A stretch of 64,000 nucleotides of DNA from Heligmosomoides polygyrus polygyrus (GCA_947396885.1 OX377204.1:7130001-7194000); one strand, 5' to 3'. Shown: positions 1 through 11,839, counted from the first letter of the stretch. Made by a program: numbers and translations. Notes: generated by a model from the sequence alone, not told the origin.

Positions 1-1117
1 AGAGGCAAGCATCTCCCGCCAACCTTGCGTCCAAGGGGAAGGTCTGCGCATAGTTTGTTAGCGTCGCGGCTAACTGAGTCATGGCTCAAGGGCGCACTCC
101 CGCTCAGCCGACGCCGCGGGTCTAGGTCCCACTCCTCTTCGTGAAGTAACTAGTGTCTGTGCTTCAGACTCTCCGTTCATCGTTGTGAAGCTTTAGATAA
201 ACTTTTATATACACTGCGGAGTGCTGTGTCCGAGAACTGGTCAACGGGCCAGAAGTATCGTTGGAAGCTGTCACGTACTGGTGCGGTACGAAGCCGGAAC
301 CTTATACTTTCAGATCGAAACGTTCATCCCACTCCGGAAGCGAGTAATGAGCCAGCAGGCGGACAGCCCGGTAAGGGATTTGAGCATCTCTGAGCCGGCC
401 GGCAACGAGCGGGAAAGGTTGTGTGCGGATAAATCTGCCGGCATAGCCGGCATGGGGGCCTGGCCGAGCTTCCCATGTCAAATTGCAGACCCAGCCACAA
501 ACCAACCATCCACTAGACACCAAAGGGTCACAACCCATACGGGCAATACTGACAATTGTTTAAAATGCAGCTTTCTTGAGAAAAACTAATCGGTAAGAGC
601 ATGTTTTAAAGTGCAGGAAGGGAACTATTTTTGGTGTTAAAACAAGACGGTTTTACACCTATAAACAGTACAATGAAAAAAGCGAAAAACACATATCCTT
701 ACTTGGGTAGTATCCCCGCGTTAGCAACATTACGCTAGCAATCAAAGAAAACTCGCAACAAGCTAATCAAGTGCATGGCGCGATCTCGATTTTAGTGTAT
801 TCCTATCATATGCAATGCCAGCCGTCAGAGCCGCCTCTCGGCCGCCCCGGCGGCTTCTCAACGGCTTCACCATAGTAATAACTTCTCATTATTAATTTAA
901 GCTGCAACCTATGTCATGGTTTTCGCAGAAAGAACACCTTATGTGCGGTGTATCTCAAACAGAAAGTCTTCGTTCAGACAAGTCTTTATCTCTTCGCTAT
1001 TTCCCCTTCAAGCGGTTCTAAGGGTATAGCATCCATGAAGCATAATAAAACAAGGACCTGAGCTATCAGGTCTCACGTGAAAAGATACCTGAACACTGGA
1101 TCTATGGGATGTAAATG

Positions 1118-1640
1118 GAAGGACAAGGGACGGCGTTACTCAATCCTTCCGGGATAGGCCGCGCATTCTATAACTTCGTCATCTTGGGGAGATGATTTGA
1201 GTGCGTATCTTGTCCTAGACAATGACTTGCTGCGGCCAGTCGATGAACAAGTCAGTTTCACGGACGAGCCTGGTGGCAGTATTAATGCATTCACGAGGTA
1301 GCCGACAGAACACTGCAGCCATGACGACATTGTTGTTTCTGCTATTCTCCTTCTCTTCATCTTACTTCATCTTTCTTCCTATCTGTTTCTCTTCGTAACT
1401 CGTTTTATCCACATTGTAATCGGCATGTTCTTGTCAGTTCTGCGTTTGAGAATTAGTACAGTTCGCAGTTTTATATTCGTTCGATTTATGAGGAGTCTCA
1501 CGTGACGCGTCCATGTCATAAACAAACAATTCACCGACCCCCCGGATGAAGGGCTTGGTTATCCCGGGCGGGAAATCCGAATCAAGAACCTGGTGTGCGT
1601 GTGACAGACGGCACCTCCTCCGAGTGCGCTCCACGTTCCC
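1118..1640 (-). repeat. tRNA-derived SINE (family A), old split copy
   Basis: Two blocks match the family A consensus seen better at 9171-9460. The tail and body are at 1118-1265 (GGACGGCGTTACTCAATCC end), and the tRNA-like head with an antisense B box is at about 1530-1640. Roughly 260 unrelated bases separate them, so the copy was interrupted or rearranged. Divergence is high compared with the other copies in the window. Confidence 0.6.
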
Positions 1641-2840
1641 ATCCGTTGAATGCACCTCATATACTCCACGTGTTGGGCCTTTCCTACTCGGAAAGGGGCA
1701 TGTGGTGTTTTGCCTCTTCACCACATTCCTTTACCTCTATCTAATACCAAATTATACGATGCCACTCACGCGAACGCAGGGATGTCATTCGTGCTATGCT
1801 GGACGCAACTCTAACTTTAGCGCTGGCTCCCCTCCTTCCCACTAGGACCGACCCCATATGTGCTCAAAACTGCATATTTCCCTTCATCTGTTAGAGTCGA
1901 AACCGTTTAGAAAGGGTCTGAATAGATTATGAGAGCTCTGGAAGAGGTAACAGAGCAGACTCCCTCCCTAGAGGGCAGTAGTTTCTCACCATTCTTCGAT
2001 AAAGTTCAAAACCAGACCTATCGGGATCACGTCTCGCTGCCGACTTCACTGCAAAAACTGGGCGAGTGAGGCCTACGACGGCGCCCCGGCGCCACGTGGG
2101 GTACATGGCGCCCGTATCGGTTCGTGATCTCATGTGAATCACTGTTCTGACTGGTGGCCACACATATGTAGACCGACGTTCAACGTATCGTCTTCGCCGA
2201 CGATCCTTACGTGTATCTCCTATCGCACCGCCCTTTACAGGTTGCGGAGGCGACCTTACGGTAGATAGAGGGCTCCTCTCCTGCTCACGAGAACCCCTTT
2301 TCGGCTTCTTTTTCCTCTCCCCTATTCCCTCCCCTTCCTCCTTCTCACCACAGCCGCGACAAGGCTATCTCTCCCGTATATTACCTATTCATCATACCCA
2401 GTACACACATTCATCGTAGTACCTATAAACTTCTTTACCAGTTGTTCTGTCTTCTCGTCCGACTTCACACTTCAAAGCCACTGAACCACCTGCTCTGGAA
2501 CACTCAGTCCTAACTGCCTCTGTCAGCCTTTACACCACGGCGTGCCGGCCGCCAAAGGTCTGGTTGAGGGCTTCGCCCCAAATCCGGGAGATAGGACACC
2601 CAGACCTTGTTCTTGTCCCCTTTAGGCCTTCCCTCATTCATTACAGTCAAAAAAACTGGGTTTGCCATATATAATGGTATAGTGGAATACGGCAGGACAA
2701 AACCTTTAAATCTGCTCCTATGGGACCTCACACTCTATTGCAGATGCGCGATTCATTCTCTGAAGTACTCGTTCTATTTATTAATTATGGTCCCCTTTAA
2801 TGGTTCTATTACTGGACTCTCTACTTAACTTCCTTAACTA
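1641..2840. other. No supported gene
   Basis: I see no exon with credible splice sites and no recognisable repeat here. Short open frames exist on both strands but have no domain, no compositional signal and no splice context. Confidence 0.5.
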
Positions 2841-3310
2841 AAGCTCCCTTTATTGGTTCCCTTACTGGTCCCTCCTTGACTGCTCCTTCATTGTACCCCA
2901 TTTATTGGTCTCCTTCACTGGACCCCTATCTCCCTTCACCGCTCACCATTACTGGTCCTACCTTCGCTGGCTTCCCTTTATTGGTGAACCCTTTACAGGT
3001 CCCTCCCCCACCTTCACTGGACCCCCTCCTTCACCGGTACGACCCTGACTGGTCCCCCCTTTACTGGTTGTGCCCCCCCCCCCTTGCTGTCAACCCTTTC
3101 CCGGTTCACCCTTCACCCTTGGTCCCCCCTCTTCGTCGGTCCTTACTACTGCTCTCAACTTCACTGGACCTTGATTTACTGGTCCCTTCTTCACTGGTCC
3201 CCCTATCCTTCACCGGTCCCCATCACTGGATCCATCCTGACCGGTCTCCCCCTTCCCTCCACTGGACCCCTCCCCATCACCGGTCCTCATTGTCTACCTT
3301 CACTGGTAAC
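2840..3310 (+). repeat. Degenerate pyrimidine-rich minisatellite
   Basis: Imperfect tandem copies of a short CT-rich unit built around TTCACTGGTCC and variants (ACTGGTCC, TCACTGGACCC) run for about 470 bases. The top strand is strongly depleted in purines. An open frame crosses it (from 2876), as expected when a low-complexity unit lacks stop codons, so openness alone does not show coding. Confidence 0.75.
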
Positions 3311-3562
3311 ATGTCGTCTGAATCCGGACAGGCCTTTCGCGACATCGGTGACACTAATTCTCAACCCAAGCACGTGGTGAAGGACGTCGGTCATATGTCT
3401 TCTCAACCCGGACGTCCTTTGCGCGACATTGGTGACATGTCTTCTGAACCCAGACGCCTGTCGAACGACGTCGGTGACACCTCTTCTGAACTCGGACGCC
3501 CCTTGCGTGACATTGGCGACACGTCCTCTGACCGAAATACTGTCACTTCTTTCTTCAGCTGA
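3310..3562 (+). repeat. 42-bp coding-like minisatellite, about five units
   Basis: Directly after the pyrimidine-rich array, about five 42-bp units read as a 14-residue repeat in one open frame, with consensus GDMSSEPGRPLRDI. Units differ mainly by substitutions that keep the frame, and the frame ends at a TGA at 3560-3562. The unit length is a multiple of three. It could be a repeat-bearing exon or a non-coding minisatellite that happens to be open; no convincing acceptor sets a start. Function unknown. Confidence 0.55.
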
Positions 3563-3873
3563 GCACACCCTGCACACTTGTAGGAAATAGAGCGCTCAAA
3601 AGTTCATTAGGAGCTCCCCTTTGCAGCTGCTAAACAATGTAGCCTTCCACGAGACTGAATTCTTCGTACGGAACCACAAACAGTGCGATATGTGTAGTCA
3701 ATAAAATTGAATAAAATCGCGACGTCTTGGACGAAGGCATGCTACAGTTCTTTTGACTCTTTGTCGCGCTACTACTCTTTAACACATTGACGACCAGAGC
3801 GATTTTCGCGCGTCTGTCGTGTGGGACCAAGCTCCTCGCGACACATCATCCCGTGACCCGAACGTCACTCTAA

Positions 3874-4134
3874 AGCCCCTTTCATACTCGTCCCAGGGGC
3901 GGCGGCGGCGGCGGCGGCCCAATGGTTTAGCATAGGAAGGCGGCGGCGATGACGTGCCCGAGCGGCGGCCACGGCGGTGGAGGGGTTTTCATACTGGCCG
4001 CGGCGACTTGGCCGCCGCAGGTCTGAAAATCCCACCACCGCCGTGGCCGCCGCTCGGGCACGTCATCGCTGCCGCCTCCCTATGCCAAACCATTGGGCCG
4101 CCGCCGCCGCCACTGTGCCGGTCTGAAAGGGCCT
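3874..4134. mobile_element. GC-rich MITE, TAA target duplication (Harbinger-like)
   Basis: The element is an almost complete palindrome. Ends read AGCCCCTTTCATAC on the left and, reverse complemented, AGGCCCTTTCAGAC on the right. A TAA trinucleotide flanks both ends (3871-3873 and 4135-4137). The arms contain (GGC)n runs and a long GC-rich inverted repeat. A 3-bp TAA duplication and short inverted ends fit PIF/Harbinger-type non-autonomous elements. The superfamily call is inferred from the duplication alone. Confidence 0.65.
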
Positions 4135-4139
4135 TAAGG

Positions 4140-4680
4140 GTTCCTTGGGATGCTGAACACCAATCCGACGCTTGTTTCACCGAATGCAGCCGAAGGCCAC
4201 CCATATCAACAATTAAGGTGGTCGGGTGAAAATCACCGACTTGGCTCAAACTTCGCCTGCTGTGGCTGCTTAGGGTGTTGATTATTGAAAATCACGCAGA
4301 GCGGGCGTGATAGAGCGCGCGAGGAAGTGAGATACGGAATCGCGCCTCAACATTAAACAGTAACAATCAATCCTCAAGCCCCAAAATTATTCATTAACAA
4401 TAGATCCATTATTTTTCTATGGGTGGTAATACCTGCATTGCTGGACAGGTATTACCACCCATAGAAATTTGTGCTGAACACCGGTATAAAAATCAGAAAT
4501 TTGATGTGAGTGCACTTTACCTTAGTTATTTCGAGAATGAGACGACTGATCACCCTCATTTACCTATATCTACCGAAGTATTAGATACTGTATTCGGTGA
4601 AACGGGCGTCCGACTCGTGTTTAGCATCACAAAACCCCCTTAGGCGAAGTTTGAGCCAAATCGGTGGTTTCGAAGTAGCT
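4140..4680. repeat. Foldback repeat, GATCAC-module family (diverged)
   Basis: Inverted blocks at about 4140-4260 and 4590-4680 share motifs such as CTTCGCCT, CAAACTTCGCC and GGTGAAA...CCGA. They resemble the ends of the better-preserved elements at 29753-30112. The interior includes a local palindrome at about 4418-4465 (TGGGTGGTAATACCTG and its complement). No coding capacity. Confidence 0.45.
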
Positions 4681-4828
4681 TTATTAGAGGTGCGTCCCAA
4701 ATTGGGACGCATTGTCCGAGCGGCCGAAAAGGAGCGTTCCAATTTGGGACGCATTGCCGTCAACGTGTTATACCAATCCTTAAACCGTTATTCTTTCTCA
4801 CAAAATGTGCAACTCACTGGATAGGTGA

Positions 4829-4960
4829 TTATTTTATTTATTTATCTATTTAGACATGTAAATAATTACAATTACACTAATAATAATAATTACAATAATT
4901 ACAATGATAATTACAATAATTACAATAATAATAATTACAATAATTACAATTGTGCAAACA
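4829..4960. repeat. (TTTA)n tail and AAT/ATTAC microsatellite
   Basis: A TTTATTTATTTATC run at about 4829-4850 is followed by about 110 bases of interspersed AAT and ACAATAATT units. The TTTA run resembles the antisense 3' tail of the LINE copies elsewhere in the window, which end in AAATAAATAA. Confidence 0.7.
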
Positions 4961-5452
4961 CAAAACACTCACTGTTTTCGTTAGAGCCGCCCAGTTAACG
5001 AATTCTTAGGGACTCTGCACTTATGCAATACAAAATTTCAGGTGTTGCTTTCTTAATCATGGCATGTAGTGAGATTATTGATGAATTTGAACTTTGATGC
5101 ATTTATGTGCTTATCACCGTTTCGCAGATACCCGCTGGACGAGAGCCGCCACCGACGGCGGCGGGATGTCAAGAGAACACCAGGATGTCCACCAACGCGT
5201 TGGTTGGACTTCTTCGCGTATCCCCTGGGCGAAAGATATGGCGCTCTTCGTGTCCCTCGAGCGAGGAGGATCCATTGGAGCAACTCGGCACGCGACAGGG
5301 ACGAATGGAGACGCTGCTGGCGCCCGCTCGAGCATCTCGATGATCAGTGGGACGATAGGTGATACAGGTGATGGTCAGTAACGGTCTGCGAATTGTTTGC
5401 GTAGGCACGAATATCGCCTCACAAATCCAATTTGAATTCTATGACTGTATCA

Positions 5453-5710
5453 TACACATTGGATCCGAATGAATCATTTGCGGATATCCGATTCGGAAAT
5501 CCCGATAAGAATTATCCGGCCAATTCGAAGTTGCCCTTATCCGAATCATCCAAAAATCCGGGGTCCTCAAAATTGTCGTTATCCGAATGATCCAAAAATC
5601 CGGGGTCCGCAAAATCGCCCTTATCTGAATCATAAATCCGGGGTCCGCAAAATCGCCCTTGTCCGTATAATCCAATTATCCGAACATTTCCGATCGGATC
5701 CAATGTATAC
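5453..5710. mobile_element. TIR element carrying an ATCCGAATC tandem array, copy 1
   Basis: The ends are inverted: ACATTGGATCCGAATGAATC on the left and the complement of TCGGATCCAATGTATA on the right. Between them a unit of about 42 bp (ATCCGAATCATCCAAAAATC then GGGGTCCGCAAAATCGCC) is repeated about four times. Copies 2 and 3 lie at 9471-9725 and 58001-58395 with the same ends, so this is a dispersed element rather than a local satellite. No coding capacity. Confidence 0.7.
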
Positions 5711-5997
5711 TGTCTCATTCACTCAGCAAATTGTTTCATACCTTAAGAAAAACCAACTGAAAACGCTGTAAAATTCCTAGCTGAGTAAAGCATATCTTTA
5801 GGAGCCACATCCCGAAATGATTTGTGATTTGTGTGGAAAAACTAGTTTTTCATGAAAAGCGTTGATTTCTTTCCTCCAATAACCTTCATTGTCTCCAGTC
5901 CTCACCTCAACAGGAGCTCTTCAAATCCAGTTTCGATGTCGTCTTATGCCCATCTACCCATTCGTTAGTGCAAAACTAATTGGCGATGTAGGGTAAG

Positions 5998-6254
5998 CAT
6001 AAAGGATAAGGAGACGTTACTCAATCCCTCTTGGGATGCGCCACGCATTCTACTTCTACGCCGTGATGATTTGAATGTTTGGCCATACAATGACTTGCGC
6101 TGGCCAGCGATGAACAAGTCAGCCTCTATCCTCCCCAGACAAGTCTGGAGGGATGGAAGGCTTGGTTGTCCTGGGCGGGAAATCCGAACCAGGAACGTGG
6201 TATCGACTGCACGCGAGCGCGGCACCTCGTCCGATTGCGTTACACGCCCCCATG
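5998..6254 (-). repeat. tRNA-derived SINE (family A)
   Basis: Antisense copy of family A with the ATAAAGGATAAGGA tail at the left and the tRNA-like head at the right (GGGCGGGAAATCCGAACC is the antisense B box). It is shorter in the middle than the copy at 9171-9460. Confidence 0.75.
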
Positions 6255-6573
6255 GGCAATGTAAGGGACTTCACATTTCGACCCGTGTTATTAGTCTATA
6301 CCCAATCATAGCCAAATGAGGTCTCCAAGCGAATATATCGGTTGTAGTAAAAATCGATATATTAACCAACATCAATCGATATTATCCATTTTGTTCACGA
6401 ATGAGTTTGAAGTGGGAATCTCCAGAGCGTGTTTTGCAATGCATATTCTACTCCGCTAGCGAACTGTAACCGCCGGCTTTTGCACAGAGCTAACTGTTTG
6501 AAGTGGACATCGCGTATACTGGTCTTTTCAAAGAGTTTACAGCTGCGAACACAACTAACAGAGTGATCAATGT

Positions 6574-6949
6574 GTAATAAACCTGGCCCCTCAGGTTTAT
6601 TCACGTGTAGATCATACGGCCTCTTAGGCCCGTACATAACAAAACATAGCGATAACACGAAGGTTTTATTAACAGTAGGAACGCATGTGGACAGAATTGA
6701 AGTCGCAGATATAAGGCCTCAGGGGGGGAAGAAGGGAAAGGGAGGATCGGGGCTCAGAAGCTCCTCAAGGGCGGGGAGGCGCCGGAGCTGAAACCACACG
6801 GCCGGCGATCGGACTAGGACGAACCCCGCAGCATTCGTAGGGGTGCTTTTATATCCTTCAGCCAGTGGGATGAAACAACGGCTGTCACTGTTACAAGATG
6901 CTGAAGACACTCGAGAGTTGATTCCGAATAAATGCCTACGCTCATTACA
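6574..6949 (+). repeat. 376-bp direct repeat, left copy
   Basis: Nearly identical to 8243-8618 in the same orientation. Both begin with a small inverted repeat (AATAAACCTG...CAGGTTTATT) and end at CGCTCATTACA. The interval from start to start is 1,669 bp. The arrangement could be the two LTRs of a small non-autonomous retroelement or a local duplication. The ends are not TG...CA, and I see no clear tRNA primer site after the left copy or polypurine tract before the right one. Open frames inside are identical in both copies because the DNA is duplicated. Confidence 0.8.
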
Positions 6950-8242
6950 TCCTACCCTATTTGGAAGTCCCTGTCCCCAAGGACTGAAAGGTGGAGAGAA
7001 TTTTGTGAATTCTGCCATACGGAGCGCACTTTTCTTCCGATCACATGTTGGCATTCGTGGCAGCTTTCCATTCCAGTCTAGAGTGAGAAGACGCATAATA
7101 GATACCTGTCGTAAATGTCGTTCCTCACTCGTTTGGAAGAGCTTGATGAATATCATCGTCAGGAATAGCAGATCAGTCGATGTAGTTGAGGTGAAGAAGG
7201 GATAGGTGAATATGATAATTATTATCTTCAGCCATGGAGTGAGTAGACAGGGGAGGTATGCGGAAGAGAAATGTTTCGGAGGGAGTGGGGGAGGGGGAAC
7301 AGGCGGTACTATTGGTAAAAGTGTAACTTGAAGCAGTTGCCTCCAGTGGGGTGGTGGTCGATCGGTAGAGCTATAGTTTGCGACCGGAGCGACTTCGTTG
7401 ATTGATATGAGACTGAGTATCGGGGATGGCAAAAATAGCAGAGAAAAAATGGAGAACAGGAGCGGCTCTCTGCGGGCGCGCGCCTGTCTATTCAAAAATT
7501 TCTTATTGTAATGCTACGAGGTTGGGAGAGTGGCCTTCTATTATTGGGTGCAAAGCAGTTGGCCGGTGGATAAGATTAATTGCACGTAGGGCACGATGTG
7601 GAGTTACGCAAGTATTGGGCTGTAACACGGCAATGTGAATGTTCGCAGGATCTATTCCTAGGATAAAAAACTGGGCTTATGAAGGCAGCTGCCGTGTAAA
7701 AACTATTGCGAAAGACGCACGGGAGAAGAGATATTAATAGAACATAGATTATAGCGCTATGAGGAACTAAAAGGATGATGCTGTATTTTCTCGTCAGTAA
7801 TTAATTTTTTAATGTGTGACATTCCTTAGAATTCTAAACTTTTTCTGCATTAATACTTGGGAGAATTTGAAAATTACAGCGCTTATTCCGGCACCATCAT
7901 TATTCAATGAATAACTTTATTGCACGAGGTGTGGTGCGACCTGGCCAGGATTTCACTTGTTGCTCAGAAATATATAAGAATATATGCAATTTCTGGTTGG
8001 CCTCGTGCTAGAGGGAGCAATTCATGCGCTTCGACTTCGTATAAGACGAAGGAAAAAGAAGAGAAGATCAATTTGGCATATCAAAGACAGGAATGTCACA
8101 AATTCGAATTTCGCATGAAATATTGTGATCTTGCAGCATCACGAAATTATATAGGAGATTTTGATCTACAGAAATGGAGGGGGTACTATGAAAGAGCTCG
8201 TTCATTGAGGTTTTTACTAAAAACCCTAGCCGGGACCTCCAT

Positions 8243-8618
8243 TTAATAAACCTGACCCCGGAGGTTTATTTACGTGTAGATCATACGGCCTCTTAGGCCC
8301 GTACATAACAAAACATAGCGATAACACGAAGGTTTTATTAACAGTAGGAACGCATGTGGACAGAATTGAAGTCGCAGATATAAGGCCTCAGGGGGGGAAG
8401 AAGGGAAAGGGAGGATCGGGGCTCAGAAGCTCCTCAAGGGCGGGGAGGCGCCGGAGCTGAAACCACACGGCCGGCGATCGGACTAGGACGAACCCCGCAG
8501 CATTCGTAGGGGTGCTTTTATATCCTTCAGCCAGTGGGATGAAACAACGGCTGTCACTGTTGCAACATGCTGAAGGCACTCGAGAGTTGATTCCGAATAA
8601 ATGCCTACGCTCATTACA
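8243..8618 (+). repeat. 376-bp direct repeat, right copy
   Basis: Partner of 6574-6949, differing at only a handful of sites (for example TTACAAGATG against TTGCAACATG). The 1.3 kb between the copies shows no retroelement protein. Confidence 0.8.
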
Positions 8619-9170
8619 AATGCCAATCGATGTTGCTGATTTTTCCCAGAACGGAGTCATAGAAACAGAAGGCGGGAACCATTTAAATGTGTTAGTGAGT
8701 GGTGAAAGTTCATAACGTGCTAACACAATCAATCGATCACGTTTGTCCATCTTGTTTGCGAGTTTCACATTAACCAGGCAGCCAATCGATGCCGATCGAC
8801 ATTGCCAATTTTCTTGAAGCGATGGGACGAAATGCACAGAGATAGAAAGGGGAGTTAATTGGGGCTAAAGATGCCTTGTTCGTCCTCAGGCGCTGTCCTC
8901 GTACCTATCGTACTCTCCACCGCCGAAGTTGGTTACCACTACATACCTCCAGGGGCCAGATTAAATCGACAGTTAAACCCTCGGAACGCGGGGTGTAAGG
9001 GGTAGAGATAAGATAATAGATGCTCCATCGTGGGTATCCCTACCCCTATACTCGTGGGTTAGTCGTTGATGAATCTGGGCCCAGCTCTCGCAGTATCTTA
9101 AAAGGTCATGAACATTCATCACGTCACATAGCCGGTTAACGACAATAGGTCTTCACTATACATGCATCAG

Positions 9171-9460
9171 GGGCGCGTGTAGCGCAGTCGGAGGAGGCGC
9201 GACTGTCGCGTGCACCCGATACCAGGTTCCTGGTTCGGAATTCCCGCCCAGGCCAACCAAGCCTTCCATCCCTCCGTGGTCGGTGAATTGGTACCAGACT
9301 TGTCTGGGAAGGATAAAGCGCTGACTTGTTCATCGGCTGGCCACCGCAAGTCATTGTATGGCCAAATACGCATTCACGTCGCCTCCACGACATCCCGTAG
9401 AAGGAGAATGCGCTGGCGCATCCCAGAAGGGATTGAGTAACGCCGTCCTTTATCCTTTAT
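9171..9460 (+). repeat. tRNA-derived SINE (family A), best copy with target duplication
   Basis: The tRNA-like 5' head has an A box near TAGCGCAGTCGGAG and a B box GGTTCGGAATTCC. A unique body of about 200 bp follows, ending in (TCCTTTAT)n. A perfect 14-bp target site duplication TATACATGCATCAG flanks it (9157-9170 and 9458-9471), overlapping the tail by about 3 bp. Pol III promoter boxes, a simple-repeat tail and a long duplication together define a SINE moved by a LINE. The insertion sits in the left end of the ATCCGAATC-array element. Confidence 0.88.
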
Positions 9461-9470
9461 ACATGCATCA

Positions 9471-9725
9471 GATCCGAATTCGGATATCCGATTTGACCAT
9501 ACCAATCCGAATCATCCAAAAATTCGGGACCCACAGAATCGCCGTTTTCCGAATCATTAAATTATCTGAAGACTTCAGTCGGATCCATTGCGTCGAATGA
9601 ATCGTTTTCGGATATCCCGATCCGAATCATCAAAAAATCTGATGGTGAGGCCCGCAAACTCGCCGTTATCCGAATTTATCCGAATCATCCAATTATCCGA
9701 AGATTTTCGGTCGGATTCGCTGTAT
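9471..9725. mobile_element. TIR element with ATCCGAATC array, copy 2
   Basis: Same internal 42-bp-type units and right end as 5453-5710. Its left end was hit by the SINE at 9171-9460: the TATACAT...GATCCGA end is now split by that insertion, which dates the SINE as the younger element. Confidence 0.65.
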
Positions 9726-9866
9726 AGTGCTCACGGTAAGGTAGGTTACGTGTTCTGGATATTGGCTTGATAAATCAGGCAGTTTTGTGTTTCAGACTCG
9801 ACGCTACACTTACAACGATGAAATTTTCACGGACGAGTTGTCCGTGGCGGGTTACAATGGTGGAGT

Positions 9867-10008
9867 GGCGTTCTACCCCCGCCCCTTTGAACAGAGGCGT
9901 GGCAAATGTCTGCGTCTCCACTATCTCGTAAGGCAGCAACTGGACTCTCGAGCAAGCCCAGGGGGTTGGGGGTGGGCGGGCCACGAGGAAACGAGGGGGT
10001 AGAACGCT
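9867..10008. mobile_element. Short MITE with GGCGTTCTACCCCC ends, copy 1
   Basis: Terminal inverted repeats GCGTTCTACCCCC and GGGGGTAGAACGC bound about 140 bp. A second copy at 30791-30931 matches over its whole length, including CAAGCCCAGGGGGTTGGGG. A much more diverged relative may lie at 35037-35230. Non-coding. Confidence 0.7.
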
Positions 10009-10239
10009 CGTCCCCGGGTTACAACAACAACAACGTGGTGGAACATAACCGTATCGATTTTTGCTTTCTTTGCCGCGAGAGCGATTCTCGGACAACCCGC
10101 GCCGCATACGCCACAGCCTGCATAGCGACGAGGGGTGTTTCGCAGTGCCCAGCTTCGGGCCCACTGCTTCGGCGGTTGGATTGGATCGCATTGGGGTGCT
10201 CGGGGCATCCGGGCGGAGCAAAGGTCGTAGGGTTGTGGT

Positions 10240-11395
10240 GAAGGGCGGGGCATTCTTCTGTCCTCACCAGGATACTATCTCAACGGTAGGTCGGAACGGC
10301 GCAAGTGTTGTATATGGGCAGAACCGCCTCTCCCTGGGAAGTAACAAACTGCCGGTATCTCGACCCCAATACAACTCTGCGCAGAGTTAGGGGCGACGGA
10401 AGTCGCCTGTTGGTGCCCTGTTGGTTCACGTGCTCCACAGCTGACGGGCGCGCGCGGGATGAGGGTTGCTATCGAGTGCCGGCGGAGTACACAGGTGGCG
10501 TAGTAGGGAATAGCTCGGGATCGTGAGCGAGGGGTCGGGGGTTTGGATCCCGCAGACTGCGTTTGTTTTGCAGTTTTGCAAAATCCATGTTTATCATATA
10601 GGTAATCCACCTAGGGGTATTATAGTGTGTTATAGAGGATGTTTACATACAACATATGCTTCAAACTACAGATTAACTAAAATGTTCACTTCTGTGTGTC
10701 ACTTATTTTAAGCCTATTTTGCGTGAAGCTATAGTTATGTAACGATAGATATTTTGTGGCACTAATTGAAAGTTGCGACTCCACCGACAAGACTTCGGTC
10801 AAAAAAAATTTCGCTGAAACTTTTTCTAGGGGGGTTATTTGGGGTGCTGACCCGAATCTGACATCCGTTTTCACGATTCGGTCGGACCCCACCCATACCG
10901 TTAACAAGGGTGGTCCAGGCAGGGCCACCGAGTTCGTAATCCTGTGCCTTCCTGTATCTATAATATCCAGCATATCGTAAAGAACGGATATCAGATTCGT
11001 GATCAGCACCTCAAATAACCCCCTATTCAAAGTTTCAGCGAAATCGGTGGCCCTGCTTGGACCACCCTTGTTAACGGTATGAGTGGTATGTTACATGTAA
11101 ACATGCTCTAAAACACTATAATACCCATAGGTGTATTACCTATATGATAAACATGGATTTTGCAAAAGTGCAAAACAAACCCAGTCTGCGGCATTCAAGC
11201 CCCTGACCTCTCGTTCACGAACCCGAGCTCTTCCCTACTACGCCACCTATTCACTGCGCTGAGTCGCGATACGAGTCCTCATCCCGCGCGCGCCCGTCAG
11301 CTGTGGAGCACGTGAATCAACAGGGCGCCAACAGGCGACTTCCGTCGCCCCTAACTCTGCGCAGAGTTGTATTGGGGTCGAGTGTAGCGTCGAGT
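10240..11395. repeat. 1.15-kb composite palindrome with tRNA-like arms
   Basis: The outer arms are about 10358-10665 and 11090-11385. They share ACTCTGCGCAGAGTTAGGGG, GGGCGCGCGCGGGATGAGG, TTGCAAAATCCATGTTTATC and other blocks in inverted orientation. Each arm contains a tRNA-like stretch (GGTGGCGTAGTAGGGAA as a possible A box, then a degenerate B box). Inside lies a GATCAC-module element (about 10757-11035), itself containing another inverted pair (CCGTTAACAAGGGTGG at about 10900 against 11060). At least two foldback elements are therefore nested. Confidence 0.7.
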
Positions 11396-11480
11396 GTGTT
11401 TCAGTTGTTTTTGTTTTGTTTCGTTTCTCGTTTGTTTCTGTCCTTGGAGAAACTCTTTCTTTTTGGATACTGAAGAAGTG

Positions 11481-11839
11481 TCAACACATGTGACTGTCGA
11501 TGATTTTTATTTCAAACAGCTTCTGTGAATCGAAAACGTTCTTAAAGCCAACAGTTTCTTCATTGCCGTCCTCATCGTTTACCTCCTTCTCACTTGCAAG
11601 GATTACATCAGAAGCAGCTCTGAAATTGAGAAACGTTACCAGCACTGACGACAACTATTATTCCAGCCACAATGTTTAACAATGATACCCTTTTTGAACT
11701 GCACTCGAACAGCATTGTTGAGAGAAGACCACTCAATGTCGTCACACTCAATTTCAAAGCCAGGAGGTAAGTAGGTACATAGCTCCTCCAATGCGTCATG
11801 CACCAGCGGGTTCAGCCAGTCACTTACTCCTTGTTTCAC
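11481..11839 (-). CDS. BPI/LBP-like (TULIP) protein, C-terminal exons, gene 2
   Basis: Two minus-strand exons are visible: 11839-11689 (acceptor tttttag/GTGAAA, donor /gtatca) and 11617-11481, ending in TGA. Phases agree if the acceptor is the second AG of cagag. The first exon (VKQGVSDWLNPLVHDALEEL...) is clearly paralogous to the 17335-17148 exon of the upstream gene, sharing VK-x-x-V-x-D-x-LNP and the D/E-IEW motif. In BPI/LBP proteins the C-terminal barrel ends in this style, with a helix of the type LNPLV...EEL followed by alternating strand residues (VRVQFKK). The last exon adds an acidic tail (VNDEDGNEETVGF). Upstream exons were not found and may lie in the repeat-filled 12-16 kb. The family call is by pattern only. 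Confidence 0.5.

Noticed and set aside
5453..5710. CRISPR-like array
   Set aside because: The units are contiguous tandem repeats without unique spacers, inside a transposon-like unit, in a eukaryotic genome.
6719..7495. 258-codon minus-strand open frame
   Set aside because: Half of it lies in the 376-bp direct repeat and the remainder is pyrimidine-biased; the duplicated copy is broken differently, and no domain is visible.
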